From Physella acuta (Eukaryota; Mollusca; Gastropoda; Physidae): a stretch of DNA of 64,000 bases. The stretch covers positions 1 through 64,000 of the forward strand of contig NW_026731777.1 in the NCBI RefSeq assembly GCF_028476545.1, written 5' to 3'. The notes below the pieces were generated by a model. That model saw only the letters and a list, made by a program, of their open reading frames with translations, was not told the origin of the DNA and ran no database searches. The position numbers and the translations under genes are program-made. Shown one piece after another: positions 11,411-25,445 of this stretch (the first letter of the stretch is position 1; the number at the start of each line of letters is the position of its first letter).

Positions 11411-11870
11411 TGTCTGCTCTTAAAATATTTCTTGACATTATTGTAGAGATTTATTAAACTTTTAATTAATTATCTCATTATTTTTATCAGAGAAAAAGTT
11501 GTTGATTGTTTGATTGGGAGTGGAGAAAAAAATTGTCACAATTTTTGTTGTAATTATAAACGTAAATAAACAGTTTTAAATCAGCTCGTTTTCTTTTTCA
11601 TTTTTGTTTGTGCTTCAATTTCTTGTTTTGTGTGTGTAAATGTGAATTTTGTATTGATCGACTCTCAATATTGACGCTAAAGTTTGGATCTAGCGACTCT
11701 CAATATTGTCGCTAAAGTTTGGATCTAGCGACTCTCAATATTGTCGCTAAAGATTGGATCTAGCGACTCTCAATATAGTCGCTAAAGTTTGGATCTAGCG
11801 ACTCTCAATATAGTCGCTAAAGTATGGATCTAGCGACTCTCAATATTGACGCTAAAGTCTGGATCTAGCG

Positions 11871-13245
<1,375 letters not shown>

Positions 13246-14066
13246 ATCTAGCGACTCTCAATATTCACGCTAAAGTTAGGATCTAGCGACTCTCAATATT
13301 GACGCTAAAGTTAGGATCTAGCGACTCTCAATATTCACGCTAAAGTTAGGATCTAGCGACTCCCAATATTCACGCTCAAGTTAGGATCTAGCGACTCTCA
13401 ATATTGACGCTAAAGTTTGGATCTAGCGACTCTTAATATTGACGCTAAAGTTAGGATCTAGCGACTCTCAATATTCACGCTAAAGTCTGGATCTAGCGAC
13501 TCTCAATATTGACGCTAAAGTAAGAATCTAGCAACTCTTAATATTGTCGCTAAAGTTAGGATCTAGCGACTCTAAATATTGACGCTAAAGTCGATCTAGC
13601 GACTCAGTATTGACGCTAAAGTTTGGATCTAGCGACTTTCAATATTGACGCTAAAGTTTGGATCATGTGACTCTCAATATTGTCGCTAAAGTTTGGATCT
13701 AGCGACTCTCAATATTGACGCTAAAGTTTGGATCTAGCGACTCTTAATATTGACGCTAAAGTTAGGATCTAGCGACTCTCAATATTCACGCTAAAGTTAG
13801 GATCTAGCGACTCTCAATATTCACGCTAAAGTTAGGATCTAGCGACTCTCAATATTCACGCTAAAGTTATGATCTAGCGACTCTCAATATTGACGCTAAA
13901 GTTAGGATCTAGCGACTCTAAATATTGACGCTAAAGTTGGGATCTAGCGAAAAGATTGACGCTAAAGTCTGGATCTAGCGACTCTCAATATTCACGCTAA
14001 AGTTATGATCTAGCGACTCTCAATATTGACGCTAAACTTTGGATCTAGCGACTCTGAAAATTAAGG

Positions 14067-14313
14067 TGACGGAGTGGCCTAGTGGTAGTGAGCTGGACTG
14101 CTAACCCTGAAGTCTCGAATTTGAACATGGTCTGTAGAACGTCCCTGAGTCCACCCAGCTCTAATGGGTACCTGACTCACGTTAGGAAAAGTAAAGGCGG
14201 CTGGTTATTGTACTGACCACACTATCTCTTCATAAGCCGTGGTCACACAAACGAGTTAACTCAACTTCACTTTCCCCGTAGACCGTCACGTTTGAAAGGG
14301 AACTTTAAATTTT
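14067..14313 (+). mobile_element. tRNA-derived SINE in the minisatellite
   Basis: Plus-strand copy of the SINE at 9847-10106: head GACGGAGTGGCCTAGTGG, then ACGTCCCTGAGTCCACCCAG, GACCACACTATCTCTTCAT, and tail GTTTGAAAGGGAAC. Units of the 35-bp array are found on both sides, so it inserted into a pre-existing array. I could not delimit a target duplication with certainty. Confidence 0.88.
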
Positions 14314-14345
14314 ACTCTCAATATTGACGCTAAAGTTTGGATCTA

Positions 14346-14680
14346 TAAAATGTATTAGTGAATTGAATATGAATTAATTTTCCCATCAATAGCAACCTGA
14401 ACTTCTAGAAAAGTCTTTCTGCTATTTTGGTCTATAAAAAAAATTATATCAACTTATGGACATATGAAAAACCATTAAACATATGAAACAAAAACAATTT
14501 TTTTATGTCGTGTCTGTTGTAAACAGACAAAAGCTTGAACCAACGAGTAGGTGGGATAAACCAATGCTGTTAGCGGTCAAAGGGAAATAACAATTAAAAT
14601 AGAATATATCTTTAAGAAACATGAATAATGTACCTTTAAATAATTTAAAATAGTGTCAATGTAATTTTTTTTTGTTTAAC
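14346..14680. other. Non-coding, containing one copy of a ~90-bp dispersed repeat
   Basis: 14565-14660 resembles 16775-16865: both read CGGTC(A/T)AAGGGAA then TAACAATTAAA, then TTAAGAAAC(A/T)TGAAT and ATGTACCTTT. Nothing else is recognised. Confidence 0.55.
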
Positions 14681-14689
14681 GTCACACAA

Positions 14690-14826
14690 AGTCAGTTATC
14701 TAATTATTATAACACAAAGCCAGTTATCTAATTATTATAACACAAAGTCAGTTATCTAATTAGTATAACACAAAGTCAGTTATGTAATTATTATAACACA
14801 AAGTCAGTTATCTAATTATTATCACA
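14690..14826. repeat. Minisatellite, 28-bp unit
   Basis: Five units containing CACAAAGTCAGTTATCTAAT then TATTATAA. Confidence 0.9.
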
Positions 14827-14952
14827 CCGTGTGACACCAAGTGGGGGCTGACACCAAGACTAAAGCTTTGCAAAATGTATAGAAAAAAAATGATTAATTA
14901 GATTTTTAAAAGGGGGAGGTGGGCTGACACTAAGTATATTATATAAATAAGT

Positions 14953-15312
<360 letters not shown>

Positions 15313-15339
15313 CCATAATTTTTCTAATTTTGAGGGGGG

Positions 15340-15432
15340 AGATTCATAGATCTCAATAGTAATCATTAATCAGTTGACATAGATCAATGTGTGTGTATTG
15401 ATCTCAATAGTAATCATTAATCAGTAGACTTA
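15340..15432. repeat. Two-copy tandem duplication
   Basis: GATCTCAATAGTAATCATTA followed by ATCAGT occurs twice, separated by about 60 bp. Confidence 0.75.
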
Positions 15433-16080
15433 GCCATACGAACTTAATTTAAACTCTTTAAATCCTCATCACACAAACTACCCGGCTATAATGGTTTTCT
15501 ACATTTGTAAAGTTTTTCTAATACAGTGTAGTTATGGGTCCTTTATAACTGAATTAACTTTTTAACACAAACAATGTACATCAGGCAAATAAAAACCTGT
15601 TAAATGTAATGCAGCTATTAAGGTCCACAGACCACAAGCTATTTTAATAGTTTCCTGTAATATTTTCATAACAGTTCCATTTCCTAGTCTTCACCGTTTT
15701 TCAATTTCTTATTTTTACACGTTTTCCACAATTCAAAGAACTAAGGTTCTGTAAGTAATTGTCACATGAAATTTTTCACATGAATTAACCATTAAAATGT
15801 GTACATTGTTCTGTTTGTTGGAATATATGTGTGTTTTGATGTAGTGTCATCCCCTTATTTTGCATAAAATTTTGTATTTAAAATGTATACAAGATATTGC
15901 GATTAAAAAAACAACGTGGTAACGTACATCTTTGTAGAAAAGCATAGGCCTATATTTGAATCAAATTCGATTTGTTTTTTTTTTGCGTGAAAAACGTTAT
16001 AATTATGGGGAATTTAACATAGTTTTATTCTCACATTTGTGTTGTTTCTATGGCAACCTAAACTTTTAAGTGCGAGTTTA
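15433..16080. other. Non-coding DNA
   Basis: No gene, RNA or repeat family is recognised. Confidence 0.5.
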
Positions 16081-16097
16081 TGCTAGTATTTCATCTA

Positions 16098-16694
16098 ACG
16101 ATAAATAGTATTAAAATATGGATACATTTAAAAGCCCAAAAGATGATAAATAGTATTAAAATATGGATACATTTAAAAGCCCAAAAGATGATAAATAGTA
16201 TTAAAATATGGATACATTTAAAAGCTCAAAAGATGATAAATAGTATTAAAATATGGATACATTTAAAAACACAAAAAAATGGTAAATAGTATTAAAATAT
16301 GGATACATTTAAAAACACAAAAAATGGTAAATAGTATTAAAATATGGATACATTTAAAAACACAAAAAATGGTAAATAGTATTAAAATATGGATACATTT
16401 AAAAGCCCAAAAGATGATAAATAGTATTAAAATATGGATACATTTAAAAGGCCAAAAGATGATAAACAGTATTAAAATATGGATACATTTAAAAGCCCAA
16501 AAGATGATAAATAGTATTAAAATATGGATACATTTAAAAGCAAAAAAGATGGTAAATAGTATTAAAATATGGATACATTTAAAAGCCCAAAAGACGATAA
16601 ATAGTATTAAAATATGGATACATATGAAAGCCCAAAAGATGGTAAATAGTATTAAAATATGGATACATTTAAAAGCCCAAAAGATGCTAAAATA
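16098..16694. repeat. Minisatellite, 45-bp unit
   Basis: About 13 units containing TAAATAGTATTAAAATATGG then ATACATTTAAAAGC. A one-base difference near 16277 shifts the phase. The 15-residue periodic frames (INSIKIWIHLKAQKM) follow from the period being a multiple of three and show no coding constraint. Confidence 0.95.
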
Positions 16695-17200
16695 AAAAAA
16701 TATTTAAACAGATGTCTTCTCATGACATTAAAGTTTTAAACGAAATAAAGTAATTTCAAAAAAAGTATAACTTTACGGTCTAAGGGAAGTAACAATTAAA
16801 TTAGAAAACTACTTAAGAAACTTGAATTATGTACCTTTTTGAGTCAATTTAATATTCATTTGTGAAAAGACATCTAGATTTTAATTTGCTTTTCAAGTTT
16901 TACATAAAAGTAATGACATCTAAAGAATTTTAAAACATTAATTTTAAGGTTTTTCTCTTTCAGAGCTGAAATGTACTTTCGTAGACTAAATCGTTGAGGA
17001 AACTTTTTAACTGATGGAAACTAATGCAGAAGAACTTGATTTAAAGAAACACAATTTTTTTAAACATTGAGTCGTAATTAATTCAAAAGGTCAGTAGGGT
17101 AGATGAAGTAGAGTTACGCTGTTTTTATGGCCCCGTTTTAATGAAGGGTGGAGGATCTTAGCAAATAAATAAAAAGTTGGTCGTGAAAATGTATCAAACT
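16695..17200. other. Non-coding, with a dispersed-repeat copy and a SINE fragment
   Basis: 16775-16865 is the partner of 14565-14660. 17092-17160 (GTAGATGAAGTAGAGTTACG, TTTTTATGGCCCCG, AATGAAGGGTGGAGG) matches part of the minus-strand SINE body at about 9894-9940, so it is a decayed SINE piece. Confidence 0.5.
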
Positions 17201-17204
17201 TAAT

Positions 17205-17345
17205 GCACTAATTAAATGTGATCTTTTAGTCAGATTCGGTGCCCTAATTAAATGTGATCTTTAAGTCAGATTTGGTGCCCTAATTAAATGTGATCTTTAA
17301 GTTACATTTCTTGCCCTAATTAAATGTGATCTTTAAGTCAGATTT
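17205..17345. repeat. Short repeat block preceding the 48-bp array
   Basis: About four loose units of TGCCCTAATTAAATGTGATC then TTTAAGTCAGATT. The GATTTGGTGCCCTAA portion is shared with the 48-bp unit that follows, so the two arrays appear related. Confidence 0.85.
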
Positions 17346-18304
17346 GGTTTCCTAACACTACATATTGTCGTGTTGGTATTATACTGTAGATTTGGTGCCC
17401 TAACATTACATGTTGTCGTGTTGGTATTACACTGTAGATTTGGTGCCCTAACATTACATGTTGTCGTGTTGGTATTACACTGTAGATTTGGTGCCCTAAC
17501 ATTACATGTTGTCGTGTTGGTATTACACTGTAGATTTGGTGCCCTAACATTACATGTTGTCGTGTTGGTATTACACTGTAGATTTGGTGCCCTAACATTA
17601 CATGTTGTCGTGTTGGTATTACACTGTAGATTTGGTGCCCTAACATTACATGTTGTCGTGTTGGTATTACTCTGTAGATTTGGTGCCTTAACATTACATG
17701 TTGTCGTGTTGGTATTACTCTGTAGATTTGGTGCCCTAACATTACATGTTGTCGTGTTGGTATTATACTGTAGATTTGGTGCCCTAACATTACATGTTGT
17801 CGTGTTGGTATTACACTCTAGATTTGGTGCCCTAACATTACATGTTGTCGTGTTGGTATTACACTGTAGATTTGGTGCCCTAACATTACATGTTGTCGTG
17901 TTGGTATTACACTGTAGATTTGGTGCCCTAACATTACATGTTGTCGTGTTGGTATTATACTGTAGATTTGGTGCCCTAACATTACATGTTGTCGTGTTAA
18001 TATTACACTGTAGATTTGGTGCCCTAACATTACATGTTGTCGTGTTGGTATTACACTGTAGATTTGGTGCCTTAACATTACATGTTGTCGTGTTGGTATT
18101 ACTCTGTAGATTTGGTGCCCTAACATTACATGTTGTCGTGTTGTTATTACACGGAAGATTTGGTGCCCTAACATTACATGTTGTCGTGTTGGTATTACTC
18201 TGTAGATTTGGTGCCCTAACATTACATGTTGTCGTGTTGGTATTACACTGTAGATTAGGTGCCCTAACATTACATGTTGGCGTGTTTGTATTACACTGTA
18301 GCTT
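17346..18304. repeat. Minisatellite, 48-bp unit
   Basis: Twenty units containing GATTTGGTGCCCTAACATTA then CATGTTGTCGTGTTGGTATT then ACACTGTA. Because 48 is divisible by three and the unit lacks stops in several frames, frames of 341 and 349 residues stay open on opposite strands at the same place, which argues against either being a gene. Confidence 0.96.
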
Positions 18305-18602
18305 GAGTGAGTACCACGCACGTACATCTATGACCGTTTCTATGCTTGTCATTGATCTAGTTATTTTTACTGAACGTTTCAATGCTAGTCATTGATCTAG
18401 TTATTTTTAATGAATACTTGAAGCAGTACTTTAGCTCTAATATCCTAAACTTTGAACAGTTTTGGTACACACAAGGCAAACTACATTTCTTCTTTCTAAC
18501 CGTAAGCCTGGCGGTGTGAAGCTATTAATAGGTATACTGTTGAACCTAGCGAAGTATGTTTTACGTTTTATGATGTCGAGCTAGCATAAACTGAAATACG
18601 AT
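18305..18602. other. Non-coding, with a 45-bp two-copy repeat
   Basis: GTCATTGATCTAGTTATTTT occurs twice at 18349-18412. Otherwise featureless. Confidence 0.5.
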
Positions 18603-20729
18603 CTAACAGACCATGTCGACAATTTAGATACAGATTCTCTTTTTGTTTAGTGTCGACAATTTAGAGCCAGAATCTGTTTATGGTTAGTGCCGACAATTTA
18701 GAGCCAGATTCTGTTTATGTTTAGTGCCGACAATTTAGAGCCAGAATCTGTTTATGTTTAGTGCCGACAATTTAGAGCCAGAATCTGTTTATGTTTAGTG
18801 CCGACAATTTAGAGCCAGAAGCTGTTTATGTTTAGTTCCGACAATTTAGAGCCAGAATCTGTTTATGTTTAGTGCCGACAATTTAGAGCCAGAATCTGTT
18901 TATGTTTAGTGCCGACAATTTAGAGCCAGAATCTGTTTATGTTTAGTGCCGACAATTTAGAGCCAGAATCTGTTTATGTTTAGTGCCGACAATTTAGAGC
19001 CAGAATCTGTTTATGTTTAGTGCCGACAATTTAGAGCAAGAATCTGTTTATGTTTAGTGCCGACAATTTAGTGCCAGAATCTGTTTATGTTTAGTGCCGA
19101 CAATTTATAGCCAGAATCTGTTTATGGTTAGTGTCGACAATTTAGAGCCAGATTCTGTTTATGTTTAGTGCCGACAATTTAGAGCAAGAATCTGTTTATG
19201 TTTAGTGCCGACAATTTAGTGCCAGAATCTGTTTATGTTTAGTGCCGACAATTTAGAGCCAGAATCTGTTTATGTTTAGTGCCGACAATTTAGAGCCAGA
19301 ATCTGTTTATGTTTAGTGCCGACAATTTAGAGCCAGAATCTGTTTATGTTTAGTGCCGACAATTTAGAGCCAGAATCTGTTTATGTTTAGTGCCGACAAT
19401 TTAGAGCCAGAATCTGTTTATGTTTAGTGCCGACAATTTAGAGCCAGATTCTGTTTATGTTTAGTGCCGACAATTTAGAGCCAGAATCTGTTTATGTTTA
19501 GTGCCGACAATTTAGAGCCAGATTCTGTTTATGTTTAGTGCCGACAATTTAGAGCCAGAATCTGTTTATGTTTAGTGCCGACAATTTAGAGCCAGAATCT
19601 GTTTATGTTTAGTGCCGACAATTTAGAGCCAGATTCTGTTTATGTTAAGTGTCGACAATTTAGAGCCAGATTCTGTTTATGTTTAGTGCCGACAATTTAG
19701 AGCCAGAATCTGTTTATGTTTAGTGCCGACAATTTAGAGCCAGAATCTGTTTATGTTTAGTGCCGACAATTTAGAGCCAGAATCTGTTTATGTTTAGTGC
19801 CGACAATTTAGAGCCAGAATCTGTTTATGTTTAGTGCCGACAATTTAGAGCCAGATTCTGTTTATGTTTATTGCCGACAATTTAGAGCCAGAATCTGTTT
19901 ATGTTTAGTGCCGACAATTTAGAGCCAGATTCTGTTTATGTTTAGTGCCGACAATTTAGAGCCAGAATCTGTTTATGTTTAGTGCCGACAATTTAGAGCC
20001 AGAATCTGTTTATGTTTAGTGCCGACAATTTAGAGCCAGAATCTGTTTATGTTTAGTGTCGACAATTTAGAGCCAGATTCTGTTTATGTTTAGTGCCGAC
20101 AATTTAGAGCCAGAATCTGTTTATGTTTAGTGCCGACAATTTAGAGCCAGAATCTGTTTATGTTTAGTGCCGACAATTTAGAGCCAGAATCTGTTTATGT
20201 TTAGTGCCGACAATTTAGAGCCAGAATCTGTTTATGTTTAGTGCCGACAATTTAGAGCCACAATCTGTTTATGTTTAGTGCCGACAATTTAGAGCCAGAA
20301 TCTGTTTATGTTTAGTGCCGACAATTTAGAGCCAGATTCTGTTTATGTTTAGTGCCGACAATTTAGAACCAGAATCTGTTTATGTTTAGTGCCGACAATT
20401 TAGAGCCAGATTCTGTTTATGTTTAGTGTCGACAATTTAGAGCCAGATTCTGTTTATGTTTAGTGCCGACAATTTAGAGCCAGAATCTGTTTATGTTTAG
20501 TGCCGACAATTTAGAGCCAGAATCTGTTTATGTTTAGTGCCGACAATTTAGAGCCAGAATCTGTTTATGTTTAGTGCCGACAATTTAGAGCCAGAATCTG
20601 TTTATGTTTAGTGCCGACAATTTAGAGCCACAATCTGTTTATGTTTAGTGCCGACAATTTAGAGCCAGAATCTGTTTATGTTTAGTGCCGACAATTTAGA
20701 GCCAGATTCTGTTTATGGTTAGTGTCGAC
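18603..20729. repeat. Minisatellite, 37-bp unit, with higher-order structure
   Basis: About 57 units containing GTGCCGACAATTTAGAGCCA then GAATCTGTTTATGTTTA. Private variants recur at a distance of 370 bp (ten units): AGTGTCGAC at 20051 and 20421, and GCCACAATCTG at about 20257 and 20627. This points to duplication of a ten-unit block near the right end. Confidence 0.96.
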
Positions 20730-20850
20730 CAGATGCGTAGCTAGGGGTGTGGGGGCGGGAGTGAGGGGGGGCGCCAAAAGGGATGGAATTTTTTTAAGGC
20801 TAATTTTATGCTGCAGTTTTGAATTATAAATTTGATAAATCGTGTGTATT
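20730..20850. mobile_element. Truncated hAT element, same family as 11871-13245
   Basis: It begins CAGATGCGTAGCTAGGGG directly at the edge of the 37-bp array and matches the left 100 bp of the 11871 element (GGCGCCAAAAGGG, GCTAATTTTA, GCTGCAGTTTTGAATTATAA). No matching right end is seen, so it is 3'-truncated or rearranged. Confidence 0.75.
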
Positions 20851-21043
20851 TGATTCCAATTTTTAAAATTAACCCGTACCATATATGGACAAATCGCTTG
20901 TTATCAAACGCCCACATCGGACAAACCATCTGTAATCATACTCTCAGATGAGAAAACACCTGTGGTCAAACCCCCGTTATGGTCAAACCCCTATGGTAAA
21001 AACCCCGCTGTGGACAAAGCACCTGTTGTCAAAAGTCCGCGCA

Positions 21044-21046
<3 letters not shown>
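20851..21046. repeat. Degenerate short repeat
   Basis: A loose unit of 17-20 bp around (G/T)GTCAAACCCC and GGACAAA is repeated about seven times at 20885-21040, with much divergence. Confidence 0.5.
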
Positions 21047-21134
<88 letters not shown>

Positions 21135-21135
21135 A
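21047..21135. repeat. TA microsatellite
   Basis: About 88 bp of (TA)n with one CA interruption. Confidence 0.97.
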
Positions 21136-21285
21136 AGAACATTGTTTTATTATCTTTTTTTTCATTTAATTTAAAAGTTATTATAATTGTATACTAGTTG
21201 TGTTATTTCTTTACTACCACACCTAGACTACACAGCAGCCAATCAAACTTTTTGTGCGTGTTGAAATGATACTTGAGTTGAGCCG

Positions 21286-22015
21286 GTGGCGGAACTATAG
21301 TGCCGCCAGACCCCGCAATGCGGGGGGCGGGGTGGGGGGGGGGGGGGGTGGGGGGTCATTTAGTGGCCTACAGCCGACCATAATAAAAAAAAATTATAGC
21401 TAAAAAAAATTAATTTTCTTGCATTTTGACTTGATGGTTGTTTTGTAAAAAGATTACTGTAGATGCGATTTGATTATCTTTATTCTAAAGACACCATCCC
21501 ACGCTCTTGAATATTCTTTTTCCGTTTGTTTTAAAACCACTGTGAAAGCCAATTCCTTTTTCTCTTACAATCAAACACACGCTGTTGTCGGCAAAGTTCT
21601 TCAGAAAAAAAATCCAAGTCCGTTGTGCGAGAGGCCCCTAGATATTAAGACAAATTTTGCTTTTTTATAGCGTTGGAAAGTGGCCCACGATACATTGTGA
21701 TTTTACAATGTAAAATGAAGTTTTTTTGTATTGGTATAACTACTATTATGTACTATCCTGTATTCTACAAAACATCATAAAGAATATGAAGCCAATAATT
21801 TCGGTTTTATGTAGGTTTACTAATTTTTGTTTTACTAAATATGTGATAGTAAATGTGTACAATTTGAATTCTCTCCCTTGAATGTTTTACAATAAAGCTT
21901 TAGGAAAAGTAGTTAAGCCCATCCCAACTTCGGCACTGATGGATTGAAGCATATCGGAGCTTTGTTGTCCCTTTTAATTTCCTTTTCTGCCCACCTGTCT
22001 TTTTTTGTCAAGCAG
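21286..22015 (+). mobile_element. Unnamed interspersed repeat, copy A
   Basis: Matches 28436-28855 in inverse orientation. Shared blocks, in order: GGCGGAACTATAGTGCCGCC, AGACCCCGCAATG, TTAATTTTCTTGCATTTTGA, GATTATCTTTATTCTA or its partner, CCCACGCTCTTG, TTGTCGGCAAA, TGTGCGAGAGGCC, ACTGATGGAT, GGAGCTTTGTTGTCCCTTTT. The start looks like a hAT-type end (CAGTGGCGGAACT is seen at 27470), but no closing end or target duplication was found. It has about 200 bp (roughly 21690-21900) that copy B lacks. No transposase is encoded. Confidence 0.75.
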
Positions 22016-22745
22016 TTAAACGGCGTCTTCATCACGTCACTGTACTGAGTGGTTGTCGTCTTGTGGGTCCGGTCACGTCTATCCTGTAGATGGTGTCCTC
22101 GTTTTGTCGTCTTGTTGAGTGAAGGAGTCAGGTGTAGACTGTGATGTGAAAGGTTGTTTTATCTAAGGGGAGTAGTCGCCCCAGTAGTGGAGTAGTCGCC
22201 CCATGTACATGACGCTGCTGTGTCTGTATACAAGTTAAAATAAAACCGAAAAACTTTTCCTCATCGTACTTATATTTAAACTGTTTTTAAATTTCATTTT
22301 ATTATTCTATAGTTCGCCTGCTCATTGATTGAATGTAAACACTTCTGCAGCAATGGATCCTACCGGGAATAGTCTCGAAATTATTCAAGAGGCTCATTAA
22401 ATATTTTATAATCATGCGCGGTGTAATGAAAATTAATTATAAATCCTGACTGTTTAGTTTTAGTGGGACTTTAATTACCGAAAATATTAAAACGTCAAAT
22501 ACATCCCATCTTTATTAAAAATTTTAAAAAGGAATTTGGCTTTCACGTGGAAACGGCGACATAAACAATGACATCTTGCTATTTGATAGGCTAGCATAAA
22601 TTTTATCATACATGCAACACAAAAAAAAACCTTTAAAATTAAATAGCAAGCTTGTTAGGTCAGAATTCCACAAACATCCATTCACAGTAGGAATGGACAG
22701 TAGGTGACACGTTCAAAGAGACTGACCACTCTGACAGGACAATAG
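22016..22745. other. Non-coding DNA
   Basis: GGAGTAGTCGCCCCA occurs twice at 22168-22203. No gene or known repeat family is recognised. Confidence 0.5.
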
Positions 22746-22751
22746 TAGCCT

Positions 22752-23066
22752 TTATACTGATCAGTAGCCAGGGTTGTTAGCGCCAGGGGGGATAATTTGT
22801 TAGGTCACAAGTTTTGAGCTCATTGTCCCGTGGGAATAGCTAGGGGGTTAGAACAGGGATATAAATACATGCAGGTTAGTTAGTCTCTCCCTCTCTCGCA
22901 CAAGCGCTCCCGACGTTAGCAGTTAGGGGAAGCCTCGCTCAGCAGAACACGCATTCAGCGAATTAATAAACAGCACAAACTAAGAAGGTCTCCTGTCCCG
23001 TTGATTACTTCACTGTAGCTGACTCGGGTAGAATAATTAAATACTCCTAGACAACGACGACCTTAT
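22752..23066 (+). mobile_element. Fossil LTR-like sequence
   Basis: A compact pol II-like block: GGGATATAAATACATGCAGG (TATA box), a pyrimidine-rich start region, then AATTAATAAACAGC (polyadenylation signal) and a downstream stretch to about 23066. This order suits an LTR followed by a leader. Part of the sequence also occurs at 4722-4800. No internal coding is attached; the family is undetermined and the copy is a remnant. Confidence 0.35.
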
Positions 23067-23402
23067 TGGCTAGTGCCCGAGCCAGTGTCAGCATTATATT
23101 CGGCCGGCGACTAGTGCCCGAGCCAGTGTCAGCAACCTATTCGGCCGGCGACTAGTGCCCGAGTCAGTGTCAGCAACGTATTCGGCCGGCGACTAGTGCC
23201 CGAGTCAGTGTCAGCAACATATTCGGCCGGCGACTAGTGCCCGAGCCAGTGTCAGCAACCTATTCGGCCGGCGACTAGTGCCCGAGTCAGTGTCAGCAAC
23301 ATATTCGGCCGGCGACTAGTGCCCGATCCAGTGTCAGCAACCTATTCGGCCGGCGACTAGTGCCCGAGCCAGTGTCAGCAACGTATTCGGCCGGCGACTA
23401 AG
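23067..23402. repeat. GC-rich minisatellite, 41-bp unit
   Basis: Eight units containing GACTAGTGCCCGAGCCAGTG then TCAGCAACGTATTCGGCCGGC. It is markedly more GC-rich than its surroundings and begins immediately after the LTR-like sequence, so it may have grown from its leader. Confidence 0.95.
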
Positions 23403-23506
23403 CAACCGGACGGCAACATCGTAGTCCGGTCTGCAACAAAGCTTTTAAATGCATCTAACATAAGAAAATAAAACTAATTTGCTTTCTTTCATAAAAGCTT
23501 TGATCG

Positions 23507-23510
<4 letters not shown>

Positions 23511-23600
<90 letters not shown>
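23511..23600. repeat. TA microsatellite
   Basis: About 90 bp of pure (TA)n. Confidence 0.97.
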
Positions 23601-23601
<1 letters not shown>

Positions 23602-25440
23602 GCCTCAGACATGTAATTTACAGCGTCAGTTTGCCTTGCATGTTTTTTCATCATCGGCTTGTGAGGACTGATACAGATTTACAATAGTAATAATTCTTTC
23701 TTACATGTATCCTACTTTCATTCATATAAGATTGTTTAATTATACATATAGATCTAATACAAAACGTCTAATTACAATTTTATTTTAAAAAACAAAAATA
23801 AAAACCGCCTGGAAATGCAAATGTGAAATTAAATTATTCAAGGGATTTTTTTTCATCCGCCTGGTCAGCTGAGGGGGGGGGGGGATTGTTCTTTTACGTA
23901 GAGCTGAAATGAATTTGGTATTGAAGAAAAATAAATTATAAAACTTTTAAGCAAACTTTATGTTGAGCACAATGATACAAATCGAATCAAACATTCTTCC
24001 CTTTCAAACATCTGTATCTATAGCAGTCCTACCACAGTTTTTTTTTTAATTTTTAAATTGTTTTAATTTTAAAAAGTAATAATAATTTATGTAGTAATTT
24101 TACACAGTTTCAAAGGCATGCACATCAGTTGTATATATAGTAATTAAATGGTGAAAATAAAATGGCATAATAAATAGACTAAAATAGGATTTGTAACTCG
24201 GTTTCTTTTGACTGCTTAGTTTACTGTGCTCCATCCTTAGCTGCGGGGTCAAAAGTTCACATTGTAGCTACCCATGGCTAGAAACAAAAATGACAGTTGG
24301 AAAAGGTCTCCGTAGTGTCATACTCATCCTGATCTATCATTCAAATTTTCCTTGAAACAAAACTGACCCCTGGCGATGCGAGTGCGCTGCCCTTGACTTA
24401 TCCGCCAGTCCAGTTGGCTGGAAGGGGGGGGGGGGGGGGTGGTGTTGCAGTTGTGTATCTCATTCTACCAATCAGATTGTGCATTTTAAAACCTGAGAAA
24501 CCTCAGGCCTGTTCTAATGTTAATTAATCGAGGGCTGGTCAACTTGAGACTGTATTAATTAAAATTAATACTTTTTTTCCAAATCTATGTCTTAGCTTGA
24601 TGTCAGTGTATTTTTTAAAATAAAATTTGAATTTATTCCTATTTTCCCATACAGTCGATCTATAAATAGTCGTTGCTACTAGTCTGTTTTCGTCTTCTGT
24701 TCTTGGTCTAATCTTGTTAAGTGTGATTGCTTTATTTGTTGTGGCTGTTTAATTGGTGGTTTTTAATATTTTCGCAAGCGTTTGCTTTTTATGTCTTCCC
24801 CAGTAATGCTTTTGTTTCCTTGGAATGTTGCTAGCGTTTCTTAATAGAAGTTGCCTAATGTCATTTCCCCCATAGTGTGGTGTTGTGATGATTAATTTTA
24901 GAATGCTCTTTATTTTCAACCCTATGCAGTATTGTGTGAAAAATGTGTTTAGATTTAACATTAAGCACTTCACCACGGTTTGCTGGCATATAAATACAGA
25001 ACTGAAACTTTACTAATCTGTTGTTTCTTCATTTGGATTTCTGTTTGGAACATTGTGTGTGTGTTTATTTACTTTTTATACATTGTAATTGTAAGCACTT
25101 TTTCCCTTTGTTTATTTCTTCTTGTGTGTGTTGCCAGGCCTCTCACGCACAACTATGTCGGAAAAATACATTAAACTAGGTAGTCGAAACTGAAATAAAC
25201 TATTGATTGCAGACTTCTGGAGTGAGTATGTCATGATGTCATGAAAGAACTTTTAATTGTAAGCTCTATGCCACTAATTTCATAAAAATATCTTAATAAA
25301 TAAAAAAGTTTTGAGATTTTTAAAAAAGCAAAATTTGGTAAAAAACTGATTTTCAAAAAAGTGCCATTTTTGAGAACCCATATTTTCTAACTAAATAATA
25401 TAGAAGTGTAGAAATTGGTAAAGTTGCTGCAACGTTTGGA
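23601..25440. other. Non-coding DNA
   Basis: AT-rich, with G runs at about 23875 and 24426. Frames at 24749-24976 (minus) and 24980-25174 (plus) have no domain, no splice context and low complexity; I do not call them. Confidence 0.5.
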
Positions 25441-25445
25441 ATATA

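Noticed and set aside
21470-21670. 66-residue plus-strand frame
   Set aside because: Lies in the unnamed interspersed repeat and is not preserved in its other copy.
24749-25174. Two short frames as possible genes
   Set aside because: No domain, no splice context, low-complexity hydrophobic or basic content.
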